Below are positions 9,589 to 20,563 of a DNA stretch of 64,000 nt, in pieces. The notes beneath the pieces were generated by a model. The model did not search any database and was not told the DNA's origin. It was given only the letters and a program-made list of their open reading frames with translations. The stretch's first letter is position 1, and every line of letters begins with the position of its first letter. A program made the position numbers and the translations under genes. The stretch comes from Gibbula magus (lineage: Eukaryota; Mollusca; Gastropoda; Trochida; Trochidae): assembly GCA_936450465.1 (NCBI GenBank), contig OW388298.1:11542663-11606662 (forward strand), given 5' to 3'.

Positions 9589-10226
9589 CAATACTATCAA
9601 TTATAAAATGTCCATTTCTAGACATCCTGGAAACCAGGGTACATTGTTTCGCTCGCTTCACTATGAAACTGAATCCCTAGATCATTTCTGTAATTTGCTC
9701 TGCAAAGAGCTTCCTTGATTAACATAGCACAATTCTGGAGTATAAAAGATGAACAGGTACCCAGCAAAATAAAATATTTTAGTATATATATAAAATATAT
9801 TAACAGTGACATTTGTACAAATATAAAGGGAGATATTTCATTTTTAAATTTTTGTATGCAGGACATATGATCTTCAATCAACTGTAATTCACAGACCATC
9901 TTTCCGTGTTAATTCTTAGTGGTAACCCGGATGATCGTAGTAGGAATATTAATCTTCTAAGTTCTTTATTGTTTATAGTTGATAAATGTTTAATTAGAAT
10001 GGATTTAAAATCTTTATAAAACGTAATTTATTTTCTATTGAGAAGGCTTTATACTGGATAATACCCCGTTGGGAGGGCCTTGTACAAAATAATAACATTC
10101 CAACAGGGTATTCTGGAGAACAGGGATCTTTGCACCAACTAAATTATAAATACCATTGCGACGATTGCGTTAGGTGATCAATCAAGAAAAGTGCCATGTT
10201 TAAAATTGTCGTAACAGAAAATGTGT

Positions 10227-10272
10227 GATTCGAACCCGCACCCCTTCGCTTTGTAGTCCAAGGCTATACCAC
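10227..10272 (-). pseudogene. tRNA-like fragment
   Basis: On the minus strand GTGGTATAGCCTTGG (box A-like) is followed by GGGTTCGAATC (box B) with tRNA-like spacing. The flanking stems do not form a full cloverleaf, so this is a relic or part of a SINE. Confidence 0.4.
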
Positions 10273-10479
10273 AAGACTGGTGACTGTGAGGGGGTTGATT
10301 GAAAAGTTGTATTTTGTTGTCCGAGACCTTTCATGACATTTTATGTGCGCTTTATTTTACTTGGATCACCAATAGTAAAACATGTAGACAACTGCACTCA
10401 CATTAGTCTTCTTGTTTTTCGGTATATATAAATAAGATAACAACCTCGTTCTAGCGGTCCAAGGGGAGATAATTCTTAC

Positions 10480-10567
10480 CCTGCACGTAGCACCTGATAT
10501 CTGGTGCCGGTCTCTGAACCAATAGCATCACACTGGGTAATGCGGACTCCTTTCTCACCAGACGCTC
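10480..10567 (-). CDS. ZP gene exon G (ZP-C)
   Basis: The acceptor ACACATTTATCAG and the donor CGTGCAGG^GTAAGA bound 88 nt, phase 1 to phase 2. It encodes ASGEKGVRITQC, then DAIGSETGTRYQVLRAG; the last Gly codon is completed by exon E, giving ...LRAG-CGDG. The V-x-I-x-x-C strand followed by a Gly-Cys junction is where ZP-C subdomains place these residues. The phase match on both sides is strong support. No tandem repeat follows this donor. Confidence 0.85.
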
Positions 10568-11275
10568 CTGATAAATGTGTTTAAATATATAAATAAAAAA
10601 CAGTAATCGAATATGCATATTAAAAGTTTCGTTTCGTTTCGTTTGCATAAAAAAGTTTCGAAACAGGAATGGTACATGACTATATATATGGCTTTCATAA
10701 ACTCGCACTTTTATTAAAATAAATTTGTACAGTCTGATTAAAATCGACCTTGTTCCGAGGAATAATATTTGCAAAAAAATGCATCTACCGGGATACGAAC
10801 AGGTTCTGTAGATTCCTCGCCACAAGGTCTGAGAACACCCCGTATAGGCGCGTGTTTTGAATCAGTTTAGCGTAGCCAAAGCCCATTGAAACAGCTGACC
10901 AATCACTTGACAGTTATCATTAAACGGTCCCAGTTTTGAAAGCATTCGGAATAGACGAAAGTATAGCTGTTTGGAGTTATCTGCCCCTAGCTTCTCGCAC
11001 CGAAAGCTTTTGTTGGACGTCTTGTGATTGGTTAACTGAACTGCGTCAGAACATGGGAGTCAACGGGCCGTTATCAGACGGTTTTGCGAGGAAACCGCTG
11101 ACCGATATGATTTCGTATCTCGATAGATTCACAATGTTGCAATTGTTATTCTTCGGAAAACCGTCGGATCAGACTGTAAATTTGTACGGCCGATTGACGA
11201 TGGTTTGAGTCAAGAATATGAAATAAAGAAACAAAGGAGTTCCATTACTTTGACATGAACTTTTAGGTCGAACTA

Positions 11276-11346
11276 CAGTAGACGGAACGGATATAGCGAA
11301 CTGAAGTATGTTGTCCCTTGGAGTTCGTTATATCCGTGTTCTACTG
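11276..11346. mobile_element. 71-bp foldback MITE
   Basis: CAGTAGACGGAACGGATATA at the left pairs with the complement of TATATCCGTGTTCTACTG at the right, and GCGAACT pairs with AGTTCGT inside. The short length, TIR-only structure and a TA on the left side suggest a miniature Tc1/mariner-type derivative. Confidence 0.55.
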
Positions 11347-11502
11347 GTACTCAACTCGCCTTATAATAGCTTTAGGGAATCACATTTTCAAAAAGTGTTA
11401 CATTGGTCTAAGCAGCGTGGATGAATGCCATTTTTGAACTATTGTGGTTTTTTATTGAACTTTTCAAATACGAAAACTATTGCCTATAATACAGTGTCCA
11501 AA

Positions 11503-11735
11503 GTGCCATAAAACCCATATTTACTGGAAGAAAAACATTGTTCTAGGTGCCATAAAACCAATATTGACTGGAAGAAAAACATTGTTTCACGAAATCATAA
11601 AACGACTTGAAGCAAAACATTTTTCGAAGCTTCATAAAAAAAATCATTAAAAAATGCTAAGATGAAGCAAAACATTGTTAGAAGCTTCATAAAATCACAA
11701 AACTACACGAAGGAAAACTTTGGTCGTCATGAAAC
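11503..11735 (-). repeat. degenerate ~44-bp tandem repeat after the exon F donor
   Basis: Two clear 44-bp copies (11503-11546 and 11547-11590, GTGCCATAAAACC then GGAAGAAAAACATTG) are followed by older, diverged copies with the pattern CATAAAA, then AGCAAAACATT. On the minus strand the series starts directly beyond the donor of exon F at 11740. It resembles, in decayed form, the arrangement of the satellites behind exons B and E. Confidence 0.65.
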
Positions 11736-11740
11736 CTCAC

Positions 11741-11889
11741 CATCACTAGATGCGTCGAGTCGAACCTTGCGGCCGAGATGTATCGGTGTCGGGTCGAGTT
11801 GGTGTCCTTTTATTGTACACAAGGTAAGAAATAACTGAGAGCTGCTTGTATTGCCAGCATTTGCGAGAACTTCTCCAGGCGCTATAAGT
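11741..11889 (-). CDS. ZP gene exon F (start of ZP-C)
   Basis: The acceptor GTGTATTTCAG at 11890-11891 and the donor AGTGATG^GTGAGG bound 149 nt, phase 2 to phase 1. It encodes LIAPGEVLANAG, SQLFLTLCTIKG and PIHLGRKVRLDASSDG. The strand pattern with I-x-L-G-x-x-V-x-L is typical of the first ZP-C strands. The acceptor region is duplicated (28-bp repeat 11875-11930), so a second AG lies 28 nt upstream; its use would shift the frame into a stop. Phases fit exon B upstream and exon G downstream. Confidence 0.85.
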
Positions 11890-11930
11890 CTGAAATACAC
11901 ATCCAGGCGCTATAAGTCTGAAATATACAT
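11875..11930. repeat. 28-bp tandem duplication of a 3' splice site
   Basis: The unit CCAGGCGCTATAAGTCTGAA... occurs twice in direct tandem (11875-11902, 11903-11930) with one mismatch. On the minus strand each copy carries TATTTCAG^ACTTATAGCG, the acceptor and first bases of exon F. Confidence 0.85.
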
Positions 11931-13030
11931 TGAAATGTAACTTGAGTGAATACTTTATGGGTGAATACTGTATGTGCAAATGTAATTTCTGTTTGTTGAA
12001 GCTTTAAGATTTCAAAAGTAATATATATAATATATAAAAAAAAACAAAACAAGTTTTTGCAGGATATGAATATATCTAATACATTTTTATGGTCAGATAT
12101 TATTATTTATTGAAAAACTTACCACACATATTATAAAGCAATTAAATCATACACTGACGGGCAAAAGAAAGTATACGGCTCAGTTGTATTTAATATATGT
12201 ATAATTTCAAAGTCAAATATCTCGAGTTTTCGACGTCGTTCGACGCGGTTTGAATTTCTTTTTATTAAAATTGAAATTTCCCCAAATTAATTTTGATAAA
12301 ACACAACTGTTCATCGACATATAACACATACTCTCATACTCTCATGTGAAAATCAATAAATGTGCTTCTTCCTGCACACATTTACAACATGTTGAACATG
12401 GAAGGGGTAATGTTGGAGTAAATTTGATTTCTTACCCTTTGTCTACTTTAAATAAGGACATTTTAGTTAAAAAATAAAACAGTCACCAATTAAGTCATTC
12501 AAACTACTGCCGAAAGGTGTTATTGTATTGTGTTATAATCAAATGCATCTCATTTCTTTTAAATATTGAATTAATCGAAAACAAGTGAGTGTTATACTTT
12601 CTTTTGCCCGTCATTTTATATATCTGAAGGGTGCAAACATTTATCACATCGGGGTCTAAATCAAGCTAATCACAAAACACAAGCTAATAGAACGTAATTT
12701 TGAAGGTGAACTTTTTCGTCGTTTAATGTTTGGGGACACGTGGGGATCTTGGATGCATTTCCAAGGTTTTTTTTCCCTTCGAGTATAAGTTGTTTACGTT
12801 GAGATGACGTCACCGCAGAACATTCCCTAATCCATAATTAATTAATAAATCTTAAATGTCAGCTGATTCAAAGTATACCTTGATCGGATATTTAGAAAAT
12901 GCTTATAATATTCCACCAAGCAGGAGGGTTGAGTTGATAATAGCCTGCAGAGGAATAAAACAACCCATGGATATCCCATCCCGGTGAAATCAGTCGGTAA
13001 TTACGAAACATAACGTGCCAAGAACAATAC
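11931..13030 (-). other. intron part between the exon F acceptor and the 46-bp satellite
   Basis: AT-rich, with a 465-bp mariner-like MITE (12152-12616). No exon was recognised. Confidence 0.7.
12152..12616. mobile_element. mariner/Tc1-like MITE, copy 1
   Basis: The terminal inverted repeats TGACGGGCAAAAGAAAGTAT and its complement are flanked by TA on each side (12150-12151, 12617-12618). Length is 465 bp without coding capacity. A relative with the same CGGGCAAAAGAAAG core is at 29737-30195, and the internal TCAAATATCTCGAGTTTTCGA segment is also shared. Confidence 0.75.
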
Positions 13031-15194
13031 CACTAGTCTAGTTGGTTATATCACTGTATATCTCACCTTTCGTTAACATAAGTCTAGTTGGTTATATCAC
13101 TGTATATCTCACCTTTCGTTAACATTAGTCTAGTTGGTTATATCACTGTATATCTCACCTTTCGTTAACACTAGTCTAGTTGGTTATATCACTGTATATC
13201 TCACCTTTCGTTAACATAAGTCTAGTTGGTTATACCACTGTATATCTCACCTTTCGTTAACATAAGTCTAGTTGGTTATACCACTGTATATCTCACCTTT
13301 CGTTAACATTAGTCTAGTTGGTTATATCACTGTATATCTCACCTTTCGTTAACACTAGTCTAGTTGGTTATATCACTGTATATCTCACCTTTCGTTAACA
13401 CTAGTCTAGTTGGTTATATCACTGTATATCTCACCTTTCGTTAACACTAGTTTAGTTGGTTATATCACTGTATATCTCACCTTTCGTTAACACTAGTCTA
13501 GTTGGTTATATCACTGTATATCTCACCTTTCGTTAACACTAGTCTAGTTGGTTATATCACTGTATATCTCACCTTTCGTTAACACTAGTCTAGTTGGTTA
13601 TACCACTGTATATCTCACCTTTCGTTAACATAAGTCTAGTTGGTTATACCACTGTATATCTCACCTTTCGTTAACATAAGTCTAGTTGGTTATACCACTG
13701 TATATCTCACCTTTCGTTAACATTAGTCTAGTTGGTTATATCACTGTATATCTCACCTTTCGTTAACACTAGTTTAGTTGGTTATATCACTGTATATCTC
13801 ACCTTTCGTTAACACTAGTCTAGTTGGTTATATCACTGTATATCTCACCTTTCGTTAACACTAGTCTAGTTGGTTATATCACTGTATATCTCACCTTTCG
13901 TTAACACTAGTCTAGTTGGTTATACCACTGTATATCTCACCTTTCGTTAACATAAGTCTAGTTGGTTATACCACTGTATATCTCACCTTTCGTTAACATT
14001 AGTCTAGTTGGTTATATCACTGTATATCTCACCTTTCGTTAACACTAGTCTAGTTGGTTATATCACTGTATATCTCACCTTTCGTTAACACTAGTCTAGT
14101 TGGTTATATCACTGTATATCTCACCTTTCGTTAACACTAGTCTAGTTGGTTATACCACTGTATATCTCACCTTTCGTTAACATAAGTCTAGTTGGTTATA
14201 CCACTGTATATCTCACCTTTCGTTAACATTAGTCTAGTTGGTTATATCACTGTATATCTCACCTTTCGTTAACACTAGTTTAGTTGGTTATATCACTGTA
14301 TATCTCACCTTTCGTTAACACTAGTCTAGTTGGTTATATCACTGTATATCTCACCTTTCGTTAACACTAGTCTAGTTGGTTATATCACTGTATATCTCAC
14401 CTTTCGTTAACACTAGTCTAGTTGGTTATATCACTGTATATCTCACCTTTCGTTAACACTAGTCTAGTTGGTTATACCACTGTATATCTCACCTTTCGTT
14501 AACATAAGTCTAGTTGGTTATACCACTGTATATCTCACCTTTCGTTAACATTAGTCTAGTTGGTTATATCACTGTATATCTCACCTTTCGTTAACACTAG
14601 TCTAGTTGGTTATATCACTGTGTATCTCACCTTTCGTTAAAACTAGTCTAGTTGGTTATATCACTGTATATCTCACCTTTCGTTAACACTAGTCTAGTTG
14701 GTTATATCACTGTGTATCTTACCTTTCGTTAACATTAGTCTAGTTGGTTATATCACTGTGTATCTCACCTTTCGTTAACACTAGTTTAGTTGGTTATATC
14801 ACTGTATATCTCACCTTTCGTTAACACTAGTCTAGTTGGTTTTATCACTGTATATCTCACCTTTCGTTAACATTAGTCTAGTTGGTTATATCACTGTATA
14901 TCTCACCTTTCGTTAACACTAGTCTAGTTGGTTATATCACTGTATATCTCACCTTTCGTTAACACTAGTCTAGTTGGTTATATCACTGTATATCTCACCT
15001 TTCGTTAACACTAGTCTAGTTGGTTATATCACTGTATATCTCACCTTTCGTTAACACTAGTCTAGTTGGTTATATCACTGTATATCTCACCTTTCGTTAA
15101 CACTAGTCTAGTTGGTTATATCACTGTATATCTCACCTTTCGTTAACACTAATATAGTTGGTTATATCACTGTATATCTCACCTTTCGTTAACA
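13031..15194 (-). repeat. 46-bp satellite starting at the 5' splice site of ZP exon B
   Basis: About 47 head-to-tail copies of a 46-bp unit containing TCTCACCTTTCGTTAACA. On the minus strand this reads TGTTAACGAAAG^GTGAGA, identical to the last 12 nt of exon B plus its donor. The copies differ mainly at TATATC/TATACC and at CACTAG/CATAAG/CATTAG, and the variants recur in blocks of 5-8 units, indicating repeated segmental copying. The array runs without interruption to exon B. Confidence 0.92.
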
Positions 15195-15337
15195 GTATGT
15201 GTGTCACTGGTATGATTGCCATGTTCGTCAAACGTACAGGTCAAACTGCGGACTTCAAGGTCATTGTGAACTTCATTGTCCGGCTCGCCGTAGGAGAAGG
15301 TCACTTGGATAGTGTACACTTCCGCGTCCACACGTTT
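15183..15337 (-). CDS. ZP gene exon B
   Basis: The acceptor is TTGAATATATTTCAG and the donor AACGAAAG^GTGAGA; 155 nt, phase 0 to phase 2. It encodes KRVDAEVYTIQVTFSYGEPD, then LEVRSLTCTFDEHG and a hydrophilic tail with a possible N-glycosylation site (NHT). A Y-x-I-x-V-x-F strand followed by a V-x-x-L-x-C-x-F strand fits the end of a ZP-N subdomain, with Cys as the fourth conserved one. The final 12 nt and the donor are repeated about 47 times downstream. Confidence 0.85.
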
Positions 15338-16183
15338 CTGAAATATATTCAAACAATCAAAATAGTGCCATTGGCTCTGTAGCACATCAAGTATTAGTTG
15401 TCAGAGGGTAAACGAATCTAGAATTAATAAACCCAAATTTATAAACACATTGACCACCGAAGTATCTGCTTTCAGCTTTTAAAAGCTTTAGAAAACAATA
15501 ATAGATATAAAGTATCTAGTATCCGAGGCCCTTATTTGGGGCCGCAGAGAAACAAATGTACAATTTGTTATTGCCAATATTTCAGTATCCTTGTAATTTA
15601 GTTCACGAAAAGACGACACATACAGAAAATGCCTTAAAGGCACAATTGCACACACCTCCCCCAAAAGGTTATTTAAGCCACAATTCATTCCTACATAACC
15701 ATCCTTCATGGAAGTTATATTGAAACCAGATCGGTTGTTTCTGTATCTATTTCGTGCATTGAAGAAGAAATGGAAAAGCACGAATGTATATTCATGCAAA
15801 TACGTATTAAGTATACATCAGCAATGATGTTGGTATAATTAATTACATCACAATCTGAAGACAAACACCATCAAAACGGCAACACATTATGAATAATGCA
15901 ACGACATTGGTTTATGTTCAGAAGTCACTGCTATTTCAGCTGTCAGCAACCCCCCTCGCCAGGTATACATAACACCCGCCACTTTCACTGTATAGCCTTG
16001 CTACATTTCGTTAACATTCTGTGCAAGTTTATCAGCGCGCTTCAACTGTCCTTGATAGTGCAAGCAGAAATCTCTGGTACAGGAGAGGCTACACAATGCA
16101 GCAAAGCTTAAAGTAACCGGCGCAATGGTACCTTGCGGGGGAAGATGTTAGTTAAGTGTTTAATAATTTCTCTCTATTTTTTT

Positions 16184-16185
<2 letters not shown>

Positions 16186-16217
<32 letters not shown>
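16186..16217. repeat. homopolymer run of 32 G
   Basis: Thirty-two consecutive G bases preceded by about nine T. The C-rich complement lies on the transcribed strand of the ZP intron. Length is likely unstable or imprecisely assembled. Confidence 0.9.
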
Positions 16218-16218
<1 letters not shown>

Positions 16219-16415
16219 GCTAGTACTTTTTCTCAATTTGTGCATGAGTGATTCTCACATTATATTATATCAATACTCGTGATGATCTCTCACAAATATC
16301 GCATGTCAACATTTGTACCAATGTAAATATCGTTAACGTATCAGTAAGCCTCAATATTTGCCATTTTAGTTTTAAAAGTGTGTCAATATGGAGGGCTCAC
16401 CAATCCGTATGTTAA

Positions 16416-16902
16416 AGGTACATCCATTGTGTTTCATAAAATTTTATTTGGCTTTTATACGTTCCAACTCACCACATGTGATGTCTACAATACAAATAAA
16501 TTCACTCAGCTTGCATATTTATCCAATCGCCAAATATATCATAATTACTAGTTTCCAATTAAAATTGAGTAACATCATTATGCAAATGTAGAAACCGAAA
16601 CTGCACGTCCCATTTACATGCACAGTAGTTATAAGACTTATTAAACATTATCAACTAAAAATTATCGTTTTGTCTGTTATAAATAAGATTCCAAAATTAC
16701 GTTTGACTCATTGGCGCGCGCCACACGCTGTGCATTGTCCGGTTTTCGATCAGAAATCACTACTTTTACCTTCATATCGTCATATGCTAAGTCTACTATC
16801 ATCAAAATGGTAGTTTTCGGCAACAGTCGGTACTTCTCGATGAAGTAACACCATTTATAACGTTTTCAATATGTGACCCCCAACAACACAATGGATGTAC
16901 CT
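16416..16902 (-). mobile_element. TTAA-flanked MITE, copy 1 (487 bp)
   Basis: The inverted termini AGGTACATCCATTGTG are flanked by TTAA on both sides (16412-16415, 16903-16906). The same 487-bp element occurs inverted at 20564-21050. Non-coding. The TTAA target is typical of piggyBac-type transposases, which could have mobilised it. Confidence 0.75.
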
Positions 16903-16920
16903 TTAATCACGTACGCTTAC

Positions 16921-17111
16921 CACAAACACACACTGGTCGCTAGCAGCAGCCAGCCCTGGGTACAGGACGTCAAGGTAGAAATGTACATTGTCTGCAGTGG
17001 TGAAATTGACAAGCCTATCCCCAGCACATCTTGCCGATACTGCTGCATGGAGATCCGTGATGATGTGAACAGACGCGTCTGATGACGTGTCAGCACCGCA
17101 TTGGTAGGACA
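16921..17111 (-). CDS. ZP gene exon A (ZP-N)
   Basis: The acceptor GGCTGTTTGCACTCAG and the donor TTTGTG^GTAAGC bound 191 nt, phase 1 to phase 0. It encodes SYQCGADTSSDASVHIITD, then AAVSARCAGDRLVNF, a DNVHFYLDVLYPG strand and SDQCVFV. Three Cys, combined with the one in exon B, make the four of a ZP-N subdomain. Two other readings of the segment contain stops or lack a fitting phase. A MITE has inserted in the following intron very close to the donor. Confidence 0.85.
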
Positions 17112-17424
17112 CTGAGTGCAAACAGCCAATCGTTAATCACTATATCAAAAACACATTTGATAGGAATCTCGATCTTGATGTAATTGTTTTTTTTACCAAT
17201 ATATTCTATTATTATTCTTAAGTTACCTTTGGGTCATGTTATATACCTCATATAATTCAGTATTAAAAGTTGACTGTCTTTAAATTTTGCTGTTTAGTGT
17301 ACATCATTGCACATTTGACACCTTTAAAGCTGTACATGTGGCAGACACCCGGAAAGTAAATGATATTCACCATTCAGTTTGCAACATGAGAAAACAATAT
17401 AAATTTAAAAAGATTGCATATTGA

Positions 17425-18095
17425 TTGAAACATATTTTATTCATTCAAGAAATTGATTGGGCACAAGTTATCCAACTTAGAAAAGCCCTCTCCAGATAAT
17501 TACACGATTCTTCTCACAACAATATGCAACAAGAGACGGACAGGCAGTCAGGATATGTACAAAAGAAGTCAGAGAAAACGTTTAGTTTGAGAAATGTAGA
17601 TATGTACAAGTTTGAAAACATTCTGATTTTCACAAATAGAGAGACCTGCATTGCCATGTAAAAGAAGACTAATATTAATTAAAGCTCTGTTTCTGACAAT
17701 ATTATCTAATGAAATAAACATATTTTGTCTTTGAGTAATATACAAAGGACATTCAAGGAAATAATGAAATACATTTTCACAGTTGTGGCCACATTGACAA
17801 CATGCATTATTTCTTACACTTATTTTAAATAAATCGTAATTAAGTGAGCTCTTCATATATCTTAGTCTTGTATGTAAGATATTTAGTTTTCTAATTCCGT
17901 AAGAAAAGTGTACAGGTGCACATTTTACTTTGACTTGAATATTGGATTTAAATGAGGCAACAGAATCACAGTCTCTTATTGCTAAAGGAATGTTGTTCCA
18001 TAATTTAATTGATGATGGAATAAACGATGATATTGAGTACTTGAGTCGTGTATAAGATTGCATGCACGCTATGTGTAATCCGCACATGTTTAAAC
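17425..18095 (-). pseudogene. 5'-truncated non-LTR retrotransposon (LINE ORF2 C-terminus and 3' UTR)
   Basis: The minus strand encodes about 170 residues ending the ORF2 of a CR1/Jockey-type LINE: SSFIPSSIKLWNNIPLAIRD, then LHTRLRYMKSSLNYDLF, then the Cys/His motif CCQCGHNCENVFHYFLECP. These match in kind the C-terminal part of the fuller LINE at 24896-28829 (CSCGHFNEDVVHFLFTC), though the two are clearly different families. The stop is followed by about 140 bp of 3' UTR. RT and endonuclease are absent, the usual result of incomplete reverse transcription. Confidence 0.8.
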
Positions 18096-18928
18096 GTAGA
18101 ACTATTAAAGACGCTCTAGCACTATTTTCTCACTGAAATAAAGTGCTCGCACAGAAATATAAATAAGAGTTACCAATGGCTATATAATACACCTAAATCA
18201 ATAAAGAAGATATAAAGAGGTCTAAAACGAATGTACATGGTTCGGTTCACATGCGTTCACATTAAAATGACCGACGAAAAATAGTTCAGGTGCTCTGACT
18301 GGTGTAGCGATACCTAAACCTAGAGTTTTAAAAATGGTTCAATGATACAATGGTCAACCATTTTGTTGTCAGAACTCTCAAATTCTAATGAGACCTACAA
18401 ATCTACGCCTCGCACTGAAGAGTTCCACACCACTGTCGCTCTTCACGTCGCACGAATACGGATAACCTGGATACGTGTAATGAGTAGTTTTACCAATTAA
18501 CGTAGCACTATTTTTTTATATTATAAATTCTAATAATAAATGGCAATTTTGAGAAAACATGATATGCAAAAAACGTGCTATAGCGCCTTTAAATAGTAAT
18601 CATAACATTCTATAAAACAATTCAGCAACAATACTTTAAATCGTTCTAAATAAAAAAAAAAAAAAGGTTTTTTTTAACGTTTGTAACTTAAAGTGAAGCA
18701 ATGAACATTTTACGTACGCTTCATGATGTACCCATCTGGAATGATCGCCTTGGCAGACAGCTGGGGGGAAAATATGAAGATTTAATCTGAATAGAAATGT
18801 ACGTTTTAGTCGCGCGTTAAAATACAACTGTTTATCAATCATACATTCAATATCTTCAAAAGTTGTACTGACACCGCTTGCTGTGGAGGAGAGGTGATCT
18901 GGGTTCTTTTTTTACGCCGCTTTAATAA

Positions 18929-19151
18929 CAACTTCCCAATGCAAGGCATAACTCTTGCCAGTCTCCATTACTGGCTGATTTAGGCCTTGCAGTATTTCCT
19001 TAAGAAATCTGTGTTTAGAAATCCAGGCCCGCTATGCATTTCCAGTGCAGCGATTCGCTGCCTCGACACAAGAAAGCTAGGGAAATACCGCAAGGGTTAA
19101 ATCAGCCAGTAATGCAGACTGGCAAGAGTTATGCCTTGCGTTTGGAAGTTG
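18929..19151. mobile_element. 223-bp foldback MITE, unit 1 (9-bp target duplication)
   Basis: It starts CAACTTCCCAATGCAAGGC and ends in the complement GGAAGTTG; complementarity continues for about 70 bp inward with mismatches. CTTTAATAA flanks both sides (18920-18928, 19152-19160). A 9-bp duplication and long inverted repeats point to mobilisation by a Mutator-like transposase. Confidence 0.8.
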
Positions 19152-19179
19152 CTTTAATAACGGCATTTCACTTCTATCA

Positions 19180-19402
19180 CAACTTCCAAATGCAAGGCAT
19201 AACTCTTGCCAGTCTAAATTTTTGGCTGTTTTAAGCCTAACAGTAATTCCCTCGCTTTGCTGTGCCAAGATAGTGAATCGCTGCACCAGAAATGCATAGT
19301 TGGCCCGAATTTCCAAGCACAGATATCTCAAGGAAATACTGCAAGGCTTAAATCAGCCTGTAATTGAGACTGGCAAGAGTTATGCCTTGCATTGGGAAGT
19401 TG
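19180..19402. mobile_element. 223-bp foldback MITE, unit 2 (9-bp target duplication)
   Basis: Same family and same length as 18929-19151, flanked by a different 9-bp duplication, CTTCTATCA (19171-19179, 19403-19411). The two insertions are 28 bp apart, so they arose separately, not by tandem duplication. Confidence 0.8.
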
Positions 19403-19497
19403 CTTCTATCACGACTGCTAGTATTATTGCAGGGGAAAGCCCGCAACACCCGTCTGGCTATCAATTGCGGTGAAACCTGCGAGCATCGACTGGAGCT

Positions 19498-19755
19498 AGC
19501 GAGTGAGTTATTGTTTAAGGCCGCTTAGGCATATCGCAGCCATTAGCGGCGAGCTGGAACTAGTGAACCCTGGGTGGTACTACGCTGAAATTCAGTGCAG
19601 CATTGCTCCCAAACCTTACTGCGTGCATAAATCTTCTCTACTCATGTGACTCAAACAACTATTTACTCGTTTTACAAATACAATTATTATCAGAGTGAGT
19701 GAGAGAGTTATTGCTTAACGCCGCTTCGACAGTATCACGGCCATTTGCGGCGAGA
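19498..19755. repeat. two copies of a GAGTGAGTTATTGTTTAA-type dispersed repeat head
   Basis: GAGTGAGTTATTGTTTAA with GGCCGCTTAGGC (19498-19556) and GAGAGAGTTATTGCTTAA-like with CGCCGCTTCGAC (19692-19755), each followed by a GCGGCGAG block, are similar. The pattern resembles, from memory, a SINE-like repeat common in marine-snail sequences. This is an impression, not a search result. Confidence 0.45.
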
Positions 19756-20563
19756 CAACCATCAGATGTTCAAACGCGACGATTAAAGAGCCATCAAGGA
19801 TGTTGATGAACATATCGGAAAATTGCCAAAAATCTATCTCCGTGAAATATATTTACTTCATTTTTCACAGATTTTTCCGACCAAAAATAAGCCGAGAAAT
19901 TGCATTAATTAGTAAAGGTGTTTTCCAGTCTTAATATAGATCAAGTCTATTATTTTCAAGCGTAAGGCATTATGGTCTAGCTCACACATGTATAAAAAAA
20001 CACGAAACAAAATTTAAAGTTTGAGCAATGAAAGAAATCGAAATATATAATTTGTGGCGGGTTTTATTTACCATTTTATTTAATTATGTATTTTCTACAG
20101 ATATTGGAATGAATGTTTTATACAACAAGGTATTTTGCTTGAATTTTATAATCAATGAGAATATATTTGTCATAATTTTCTGGTCTTATCTAAATAAAAA
20201 GTCAATTAAATAGGCAATAATTTGTACGTTCTCGAGACATCTACTCTAGAATCAGTGTTAATAAAGCAATTGTCACATTCAGTAATATATGACAAGTGTA
20301 GCTGAACTTCAAGAGAAGCACGTGCAACACATGGGAAACGCTTGCTGCTGTGTAGTACATTTTATGCAATAAAGGGAATTATATGTTTAAATGACGTCAG
20401 ATCCCCTTGACGCGCGTTACTTTAAAAAAAAAAAATTCATTAGATTGTCGTGATATGAAAATTATTTATCACATCTCATGTTGTTGATTTGACCGTATAA
20501 GTATAAGTATTTTCCACAAATAATTTTGTATTTGAAACACTGACATCCTTGATGGCTCTTTAA

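Larger units (their letters stand above)
9418..10479 (-). other. intron between ZP exons G and E
   Basis: No coding segment was recognised. The intron holds two TGACGTCA palindromes (9559-9588), an AT-rich stretch near 9775-9800, a short inverted pair ATACCCCGTTGG / CCAACAGGGTAT (about 10060-10112) and a tRNA-like fragment (10227-10272). Confidence 0.7.
10568..11740 (-). other. intron between ZP exons F and G
   Basis: It contains a short GTTTC pentamer run (about 10626-10642), a 71-bp foldback at 11276-11346 and the degenerate 44-bp repeat at 11503-11735. No coding segment with fitting phases was recognised; an open stretch on the plus strand at 10936-11208 lacks any recognisable domain. Confidence 0.7.
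15338..16920 (-). other. intron between ZP exons A and B
   Basis: No exon was recognised. It contains a 32-base G run (16186-16217) and a 487-bp MITE (16416-16902) that ends 12 bp from the donor of exon A. Confidence 0.7.

Noticed and set aside
10936..11208. 90-codon open frame on the plus strand as a gene
   Set aside because: No domain, no splice borders and antisense to the ZP intron; its length is within chance expectation.
18718..18760. A 43-nt segment with good borders (TTTTCCCCCCAG and GAAGC^GTACGT) reading LSAKAIIPDGYIMK
   Set aside because: It would have to start in phase 0 to fit exon A, but exon D ends in phase 1, and D joins A directly. It might be an alternative exon, but nothing else supports it.
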